From NCBI GenBank assembly GCA_020348445.1, contig CP070751.1:2820209-2860208 (forward strand): a stretch of DNA of 40,000 nucleotides. Reading direction: 5' to 3'. The translations under genes and the position numbers were made by a program. The notes under the pieces were generated by a model, which searched no databases, was not told where the DNA came from, and saw only the letters and a list, made by a program, of their open reading frames with translations. This document shows positions 34,520-40,000 of this stretch, piece after piece. The stretch is from Thermoplasmata archaeon (GTDB taxonomy: Archaea > Thermoplasmatota > Thermoplasmata > GCA-020350865). Positions within the stretch are counted from its first letter, which is position 1; each line of letters opens with the position of its first letter.

Positions 34520-36550
34520 TTATTGCGGGGTGGCCCTGTCCACGGGCCTATCCACAGGCAGATGGACATCTGGCTTGGGTTTGGGTACCAGGCTGCTCAG
34601 CTTATTGAGCAAACCGTCCTTTTCTGTTCCAACCAGGGCATGGGAAAGAACATCTTTCAGGGTCTCCACTGGCACGACCTCTACATCCTCCTTGTACTTA
34701 TCCTCTATAAGCACATCGCGCATGTTCGCCTTTGGTATCAGGACCTTTTTGATACCTGCCTTGGCTGCGGCCTCGATTTTTGCGGTAACGCCGCCCACAG
34801 GAAGCACCCTGCCTCTCACGCTTAGAGACCCTGTCATTCCCACACTCTGATCTACCTCTACATTCTCAAGGGCAGATATCACAGCCGCGGCAACTGAAAT
34901 GGATGCAGAATCCCCTTCCACACCCTCATGGGTGCCTATGAACTGAATATGGACATCGTACTTGCTGATGTCTTCACCGGTGTACTTTTTTACCAGCGCC
35001 GAGACGTTCTGAACAGCCTCCTTTGCGATATCACCAAGCTTTCCAGTGGCGATAATGGAACCACCAGAGCGGGAATGTGCAGGTGTAACCTCAGCCACTA
35101 TGGGAAGAACGATTCCAGAGTACTCCGAGATTCCAGCCTCACCGCCTCCCATTACAGCCAGGCCATTTACTACCCCCACTTCTGAACCCTCCACAACAAA
35201 GGATCTGTAATCTTGTCTTCTCTCAATATATCTGTCAGCAACCTGCTGCTCGAGGGTTCTCGCTATCTGTTTGGCCTTGATAACGTGCTTTTGGGTCACG
35301 ATCTCAGCATGCTCCTCATGGGCGATGTCTCCAGCAACACGTATCAAACCCCCCAATTCCCTCAGTCTCAGGGAGAGCTGGCCTCTTCTACCTGCCCTTC
35401 GCTGGGCCTCGTGAATGATCTCTGCAACTGCATCCATGTTGTAATGAGGTATCTTCTTGTCTTTTGATATCTCCTGGGCTACGAATCGTACCAATTTTTG
35501 CCTGTTCTCAAGTGTATCGTCCATGGTGTTTTTCATGTATATCTCGTAGCCATATCCTCGGATGCGCGATCTTAAGGCGGGGTGCATTCCCTGCACTGCA
35601 TCCAAGTTTCCTGCAGCTACCAAAATGAAATCGCAGGGCACAGGTTGACTCTTGACCATGGCACCGCTTGAGCGCTCGCTCTGACCAATTATGGGGAACT
35701 CCTTCTCCTGAAGGGCTGTAAGCAGGCTCTGCTGTGATTCCAGGCGAAGAATGTTGATCTCGTCAATAAAGAGAACACCCTTGTTGGCCTTATGTATGGC
35801 GCCAACCTCTACCCTCTCGTGCGCAGGTGTTTCCAGGCCGCCGCTTTGGAATGGATCATGCTTAACATCCCCTAAAAGCGCACCTGCATGGGCGCCTGTG
35901 GCGTCAATAAACGGGGCGCTGTCGTCCCTTGTATGTGAAAGCAGGAGCTTTGGTACAAGCAGTGTGTCCCTTCTTCTGCCTGGATAGTTGAGTACCATAA
36001 ATAGAAGAACAGCGGCAAATATCCCCAATATGAGTACCATTGGATTTATGGTGATACCACCTGTATCCGGATCGCGGTTTATGGAAAGTAACAATGCTAC
36101 ACCCACTATCATGAAGGCCAAGAACATGGTCATTGAGGCCTTCTGCTCCTTTCTTCGCATGGCCTCGGCCTTCTGGGCACCCACGATTTCCTTGCCTTTA
36201 CCCGCGGGAACCACCCTTACCTTGGGCTCATTAGGATCCTCGGGATTATGGTAGGCAATTACATCCTGCATCTCGTCTTTTGGTAAAAATTCGGTCATGG
36301 ATTTTGCCAGCATGGACTTTCCTGTACCAGGATCACCTATGAGCATCACGTGTCTTTTCTGCTCTGCCGCCTTTTTAATCACCACAACGGCATCATCTTG
36401 ACCTATGACCTGATCCACGAGTCTCTCGGGAATTTGGATGTCCTTTGTGCTTTTTATGTCCTGTGTCTTTATCCATTCGCCGACGCTCGGCAGTTCATCC
36501 TTTTTCGAGAAATCGTCCTCATTAGTTTTCAGTTTTAAGCCTATCCCCAT
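34520..36550 (-). CDS. lonB: Archaeal membrane-anchored Lon protease (LonB)
   Basis: This 676-residue AAA+ protease degrades misfolded and regulatory proteins and membrane substrates. The Walker A is G-D-P-G-T-G-K-S near residue 75. Two membrane spans (about 138-157 and 167-186) sit inside the AAA domain, as is typical of archaeal LonB. Walker B is in V-L-F-I-D-E-I-N, and the protease domain has the Ser-Lys dyad, S548 in E-G-D-S-A-S and K591 in T-A-K-I-E-A. GGTGAC precedes the ATG. A 30-bp inverted repeat at 36595-36624 surrounds its likely TATA element. The next genes (Cys-rich protein, nadM, pncC) follow on the same strand. Confidence 0.94.
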   Translation of the reverse strand: MGIGLKLKTNEDDFSKKDELPSVGEWIKTQDIKSTKDIQIPERLVDQVIGQDDAVVVIKKAAEQKRHVMLIGDPGTGKSMLAKSMTEFLPKDEMQDVIAYHNPEDPNEPKVRVVPAGKGKEIVGAQKAEAMRRKEQKASMTMFLAFMIVGVALLLSINRDPDTGGITINPMVLILGIFAAVLLFMVLNYPGRRRDTLLVPKLLLSHTRDDSAPFIDATGAHAGALLGDVKHDPFQSGGLETPAHERVEVGAIHKANKGVLFIDEINILRLESQQSLLTALQEKEFPIIGQSERSSGAMVKSQPVPCDFILVAAGNLDAVQGMHPALRSRIRGYGYEIYMKNTMDDTLENRQKLVRFVAQEISKDKKIPHYNMDAVAEIIHEAQRRAGRRGQLSLRLRELGGLIRVAGDIAHEEHAEIVTQKHVIKAKQIARTLEQQVADRYIERRQDYRSFVVEGSEVGVVNGLAVMGGGEAGISEYSGIVLPIVAEVTPAHSRSGGSIIATGKLGDIAKEAVQNVSALVKKYTGEDISKYDVHIQFIGTHEGVEGDSASISVAAAVISALENVEVDQSVGMTGSLSVRGRVLPVGGVTAKIEAAAKAGIKKVLIPKANMRDVLIEDKYKEDVEVVPVETLKDVLSHALVGTEKDGLLNKLSSLVPKPKPDVHLPVDRPVDRATPQ

Positions 36551-36594
36551 TTTATGTCACCAGACTTGACTATTGATAATATGGCAGGCGAAAT

Positions 36595-36624
36595 ACATAA
36601 ACTTTTTCATATATAAGTTTATGT
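36595..36624. promoter_or_regulatory. Inverted repeat around the lonB TATA element
   Basis: ACATAAACTT (36595-36604) and AAGTTTATGT (36615-36624) are perfect 10-bp inverted repeats with a 10-bp AT-rich spacer. On the minus strand CTTATATATG (36609-36618) reads as a TATA element, 59-68 bases before the lonB ATG. A factor bound here would block or stabilise the pre-initiation complex. Confidence 0.6.
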
Positions 36625-36717
36625 GACTTAAAATATTAAATAATAAATCGGGAATAATCCTAAAATCGAAGCAGTAATCTTAAAAATAGAACATACCATA
36701 CCTCATTTGGTGGGAAA

Positions 36718-37080
36718 ATGGAATACGATTTACCTTCCCTTGCTAAATGGTTTCATGGGCATTACCAACCCTATATAGCCCTTGGTATTCGAATGGGAGA
36801 ATTGGCCATGGAACTCTTAGAAGCAAATAGACATGAGCTTCAAATCGTCTCTGAAACGGGATTCAGACCCACTTACTCCTGCATGACTGACGGATTGCAA
36901 TTGGTGACAGGATCCACCGTGGGAAACGGCAAGTTAAAGATGTTGGAAAAGGGTGCGCTAGCAGCAACATTCTCAAAGGACGATAAAAAACTTAGAATCG
37001 AGAGCAAAGATTTCAAGTTCAATATGGATTTCATAACAGAAGTGAAACCCGAAGAGCTCTTTATGTGGGAGTGGAAGTAA
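36718..37080 (+). CDS. FmdE-like protein lacking the usual metal-binding cysteines
   Basis: This 120-residue protein matches the FmdE domain (formylmethanofuran dehydrogenase subunit E, PF02663): F-H-G-H-Y-Q-P-Y-I-A-L-G near residue 12, then E-T-G-F-R, and D-G-L-Q-L-V-T-G-S-T-V-G-N-G. The family typically has F-H-G-H-x-C-P-G and T-G-C-T-x-G-x-G; here both cysteines are replaced (Gln and Ser), while a Cys occurs at Y-S-C-M-T. Residues ~95-120 are a short tail. No Fwd/Fmd catalytic genes are nearby. GGTGG precedes the ATG. It diverges from lonB and converges on the geranylgeranyl reductase gene. Confidence 0.8.
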   Translation: MEYDLPSLAKWFHGHYQPYIALGIRMGELAMELLEANRHELQIVSETGFRPTYSCMTDGLQLVTGSTVGNGKLKMLEKGALAATFSKDDKKLRIESKDFKFNMDFITEVKPEELFMWEWK

Positions 37081-37117
37081 AATAAAAACATTTGGCCTTT
37101 ATACGTCCCAAATAAAA

Positions 37118-38350
37118 TTATTTCTTTTTGAAAACATCATAGACGAGAAAATCCCTTGCATATCTTTTTAGGATTTTCCATTTGATATCAGAGGCTCTGC
37201 GATCGCCATTGTATAGGCTCACTGCAAGTTCCTGAAGTTTCATATCCTTGCTCGCATATTTAATAACCCGCTCGGTTCGCGCAAAGATCTTATCTGCAAA
37301 ATAGCACAAAACCTGCAAATCCTTTCCCCATTCCCGATACCAATTTTCCTGATATCTACTTAATGTCTTTTTCCCGAAATCGTCGCGCTCCACCGCCTCT
37401 TTTACAACCTCTGCCGCCATCTTACCAGAGCACATAGCGTAATAGATACCGTCACCACCTACGGGTGATACAAAACCTGCAGCGTCCCCCAAAAGCAACA
37501 TACCATCCGAATATGTGGTCTTTATAGCTCCCCTTAGAGGAATTAATGCTCCTTTGGGATTTTTTAGGTGTAAATATTCAGGAACAAGTCCCTCTTTTCT
37601 AAGCAATGCAATGTATTTTGAGAATTGATCCTTGATATTCACCTTCTTCATTTCATTCCAGAATGCCCCGTAGCCAATGTTGAGAGCGTTTTGCTTTGCA
37701 AATGTCCATGCATATCCAAAGAGGTTGTTGGGTTTTAGGTGAAAGTACGATGTTCGCTCCTTTCCGTATCTATCCTCGATAAAATCCATGGTGACTTCGT
37801 ACTCCTCCATCACCACCAGTCCTATATCGGATTTGGGCCATTTCTCGGGCTGCCCCTCCTTCTTTCTGAGATACTTTGCTACTGGGTCATGCATCCCGCC
37901 TGCACCGATAATAACCTTTCCCTGCACCTCTTTCTTGTTTTTAATTTGGAGAGCATATCCTCCGTTATTCTTAACCACTTTTTTTACCTCTGCATTTTCC
38001 CTTATTTCTGCACCTGCATCCTTTGCGAGATTCACTAGTAACTCATCAAAATGCTTCCGTTGAATGTTGTACATCACTACTTTTTTTGGGTTGTAATCAA
38101 CATGGTTTTCTGGTGACGGGGAATACATCTTGGCTCTAAAACATACATTATGGGGAATTTTTTTGATACCATTTTTTACATAGTCAAATTTCTCGATTAT
38201 GCTGGGCCGAAGAGCACCTCCGCAAGGTTTATCCCTGGGAAATGAATTCTTTTCAAGAACCACCACTTTCAATCCGGCTTCTGCCATGTACTTTGCGCAT
38301 GTTGCACCTGAAGGCCCTGCTCCGCAAATCACAGCATCGTATTTGACCAT
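37118..38350 (-). CDS. Geranylgeranyl reductase family protein
   Basis: This ~410-residue FAD enzyme saturates isoprenoid chains of archaeal ether lipids, the family of digeranylgeranylglycerophospholipid reductases. It has the FAD-binding V-I-C-G-A-G-P-S-G (about residues 8-15), L-E-K, the P-C-G-G motif typical of the family (~43), and G-D-A-A-G-F-V-S-P-x-G-G-D-G near 287. The start at 38350 was chosen because the family begins just before the FAD motif and GTGAT lies nearby; an ATG at 38407 adds 19 residues that do not resemble the family. A related electron-transfer dehydrogenase is less likely. Confidence 0.88.
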   Translation of the reverse strand: MVKYDAVICGAGPSGATCAKYMAEAGLKVVVLEKNSFPRDKPCGGALRPSIIEKFDYVKNGIKKIPHNVCFRAKMYSPSPENHVDYNPKKVVMYNIQRKHFDELLVNLAKDAGAEIRENAEVKKVVKNNGGYALQIKNKKEVQGKVIIGAGGMHDPVAKYLRKKEGQPEKWPKSDIGLVVMEEYEVTMDFIEDRYGKERTSYFHLKPNNLFGYAWTFAKQNALNIGYGAFWNEMKKVNIKDQFSKYIALLRKEGLVPEYLHLKNPKGALIPLRGAIKTTYSDGMLLLGDAAGFVSPVGGDGIYYAMCSGKMAAEVVKEAVERDDFGKKTLSRYQENWYREWGKDLQVLCYFADKIFARTERVIKYASKDMKLQELAVSLYNGDRRASDIKWKILKRYARDFLVYDVFKKK

Positions 38351-38728
38351 CCTATCATCACAATGAAATGTGGTTGCAATATTTATCGGTTTTGTAAAAT
38401 ATTTCACCTTAAATTTCTGTTTAAAAAAAATCCTGCAAAACAGATACTTTTATTAAAGGGTATGTCTATCTCGGGCGCCGAGGATATCTGATGCCCTCTG
38501 GCTATCCTTTAAGTCGAAGTAAACTCGATGACTGCTCAAATAGAGCGTTGGTGTATTCAGCTGTTTTTTTTAATGTAGAATCCAGGGATTACAACATGAG
38601 AGTGATAGACTGCGAATCTCAATGGTCGCGAGTATCACGGAGATGATATAACGGCACATAAGAGATGGGATATTGAGCGCAGCCGAGACAAATTTGCACC
38701 GCATTACCTGGAGCATGAGAAGTGGAAA
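38351..38728. other. Intergenic region with an in-frame open stretch before korB
   Basis: This 378-base stretch has a small hairpin near 38466-38485 (TCGG-GCG-CCGA). The korB frame is open upstream from 38609, with coding-like sequence including H-Y-L-E-H-E-K-W-K, but without ATG, GTG or TTG. A TAG at 38606-38608 closes that frame. A different frame from 38596 gives 16 codons before a stop. No tRNA or known RNA is recognised. Confidence 0.4.
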
Positions 38729-39586
38729 TTGGGAGACTACGGAGCGCATCCAATAGACAAATATCTCAGACCTGGAAGAATACCCCATATATGGTGCAGC
38801 GGCTGCGGGCTTGGCATATCTATGACCTGTTTTATCAGTGCTCTGGAAGAGAGTGGTATCCCCCTAAAAAACAACTGTGTCGTATCTGGTATCGGGTGCA
38901 CTGGAAGAGTTGCGGGATATCTTGAACTGGATACTTACCACACGACACATGGGAGGCCTATTCCATTTGCTACAGGCCTTAAACTGGGTAATCCTGAGCT
39001 GGAGGTCACTGTATTCTCAGGCGATGGAGATCTATTTGCGATAGGAGGAAACCATTTTATCCATGCAGCAAGACGTAATGTGGATATCAATGTCATATGT
39101 GTCAATAACTTCAACTATGGAATGACAGGAGGACAGGTAGGGCCTACAACGCATCTTCGGGCAAGAACCACAACATCCCCTTACGGTAATTTTGAGGCAG
39201 CATTTAACCTGCCCCATGTTGCAATTGCAAGTGGTGCCGTGTATGTTGCTAGGTGGACCACGCTTCATGCAAGAAGGCTAAAGGAATCCATTAAAGAGGC
39301 ACTTATCAAAAAAGGATTCTGTTTCATTGAAATCATAGCCCCATGTCCCACTGCATATGGAAGAAGAAACAGGCTGGGAACTGGACTTGACGAGATGAAA
39401 TATTATAAGGAGCACAGTGTAATCAAACATAATGCCGATCCTTCAGAAGCGGAGCTGGTATTAGGAGGAGACATCCTAGTTGGCAAGTTCAGGGATGTGG
39501 ATAAACCCACTTTTGCGGATATGGTTAAGGAGGGTATAGAAAATGTCCTTTCTCCAAAAAGCGCAGGAGGTGGTGGTGGAAAATGA
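38729..39586 (+). CDS. korB: 2-oxoacid:ferredoxin oxidoreductase beta subunit
   Basis: This 285-residue subunit binds thiamine diphosphate and an iron-sulfur cluster in a 2-oxoacid (probably 2-oxoglutarate) ferredoxin oxidoreductase. The N-terminal C-S-G-C-G-L-G gives two cluster cysteines. The ThDP/Mg site is G-D-G-D-L-F-A-I-G-G-N-H near 97, followed by H-A-A-R-R-N and N-Y-G-M-T-G-G-Q. The start at 38729 is TTG, the only standard start in this frame, with a weak ribosome site; the frame continues upstream to 38609. It overlaps korC by four bases. No alpha-subunit gene (korA) lies upstream. The choice of 2-oxoglutarate is by similarity. Confidence 0.88.
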   Translation: MGDYGAHPIDKYLRPGRIPHIWCSGCGLGISMTCFISALEESGIPLKNNCVVSGIGCTGRVAGYLELDTYHTTHGRPIPFATGLKLGNPELEVTVFSGDGDLFAIGGNHFIHAARRNVDINVICVNNFNYGMTGGQVGPTTHLRARTTTSPYGNFEAAFNLPHVAIASGAVYVARWTTLHARRLKESIKEALIKKGFCFIEIIAPCPTAYGRRNRLGTGLDEMKYYKEHSVIKHNADPSEAELVLGGDILVGKFRDVDKPTFADMVKEGIENVLSPKSAGGGGGK

Positions 39587-40000
39587 GCCGCATGGATATC
39601 AAGTTGGGAGGCTTTGGAGGACAGGGCATAATTCTGTCTGGCTACATTCTTGGCAAGGCTGCGTCCATCTTCGATAACATGGAGGCAGTGCTTACGCAGA
39701 GCTACGGTCCAGAGGCAAGAGGCGGTGCCTGCAGCGCAGATGTCGTGATATCCAAATCCAAAATAGACTATCCTTATCTCAAGGACATAAAAATCCTTGT
39801 GGTCATGAGCCAGGAAGCTTACGGTACTTATACTAAACACCTGGGAAAGGGCGGTATGCTGCTCATAGACGAGGATCTTGTTGAGCTGGATAAGAAAAAA
39901 GTCGAAAAAAACAAGTGGAAGGTGTTTAAGATTCCTGCCACAAGATTGGCAGAGGAGCTGGGCAGGAAAATCGTGGCAAATATTGTGATGCTGGGATTCT
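39583..40000 (+). CDS. korC: 2-oxoacid:ferredoxin oxidoreductase gamma subunit (partial)
   Basis: The first 139 codons are present and the gene runs off the window. G-G-F-G-G-Q-G-I-I-L-S-G at the N-terminus and Q-S-Y-G-P-E-A-R-G-G-A near residue 46 are hallmarks of the gamma domain that contacts coenzyme A. GGAGGTGGTGGTGG lies just upstream of the ATG, and the start overlaps the korB stop. It should be co-translated with korB. Confidence 0.9.
   Translation, partial: MSRMDIKLGGFGGQGIILSGYILGKAASIFDNMEAVLTQSYGPEARGGACSADVVISKSKIDYPYLKDIKILVVMSQEAYGTYTKHLGKGGMLLIDEDLVELDKKKVEKNKWKVFKIPATRLAEELGRKIVANIVMLGF

Noticed and set aside
38440..38570. Possible structured RNA before korB
   Set aside because: Only one small hairpin is evident; there is no T-loop, cloverleaf or SRP/RNase P signature.

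Overview
The window looks like a chromosomal segment of a euryarchaeon, most likely of the Thermoplasmatota. The marks are archaeal: a membrane-anchored LonB protease, an archaeal-type threonyl-tRNA synthetase with its own editing domain, RNA polymerase subunit L (Rpo11), a geranylgeranyl reductase for ether lipids, an archaeal NMN adenylyltransferase, an archaeal riboflavin-pathway reductase, an archaeosortase-type transpeptidase, and TATA-box promoters with very short leaders or GGTGAT-type ribosome sites. The phylum placement is inference from gene content. No rRNA, tRNA, CRISPR array, insertion sequence or prophage was seen.

Layout. 1-5.2 kb: the 3' end of a large secreted-protein gene, a cupin, two convergent endonuclease/exonuclease/phosphatase (EEP) genes, and a PLP-dependent threonine dehydratase with a decayed copy of its own 3' end about 1.9 kb away. 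The second EEP protein carries a C-terminal DUF4332-like helical domain. 5.3-10.2 kb: a DnaJ-type zinc-cluster protein, a secreted beta-propeller protein behind a tandem 17-bp repeat, a few small proteins, an AT-rich gene-poor stretch, and an AIM24-family protein with a zinc ribbon. 10.4-20.5 kb: a sugar-nucleotide epimerase, an archaeosortase-like membrane protein, and a 2584-residue surface protein made of about 21 immunoglobulin-like repeats, a membrane span and a cytoplasmic zinc ribbon. 20.7-24.5 kb: an unrecognised 225-residue protein, a PAC2 protein, a riboflavin reductase/Mut7-C RNase pair, and a modular 348-residue protein. 25.1-30.8 kb: an 1878-residue secreted protein with jelly-roll, lamin-tail, VWA and fibronectin-like domains. 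30.8-40 kb: thrS, rpoL with a lysine-rich tail, the lonB - Cys-rich protein - nadM - pncC cluster, an FmdE-like protein, geranylgeranyl reductase, and korB-korC, the last running off the window.

How the genes fit together. The middle of the window is devoted to the cell surface (two giant secreted proteins, a sortase-like enzyme, an epimerase, a beta-propeller protein). The last 10 kb is housekeeping: translation, transcription, membrane proteolysis, NAD metabolism, lipid saturation and 2-oxoacid oxidation. The most unusual points are the EEP-DUF4332 fusion, the giant receptor-like protein beside an archaeosortase with no visible sorting signal, the histone-H1-like tail on Rpo11, an FmdE-like protein lacking the usual cysteines, and several candidate operators (tandem 17-bp repeat at 8147-8183, palindrome at 10279-10297, 30-bp inverted repeat at 36595-36624).
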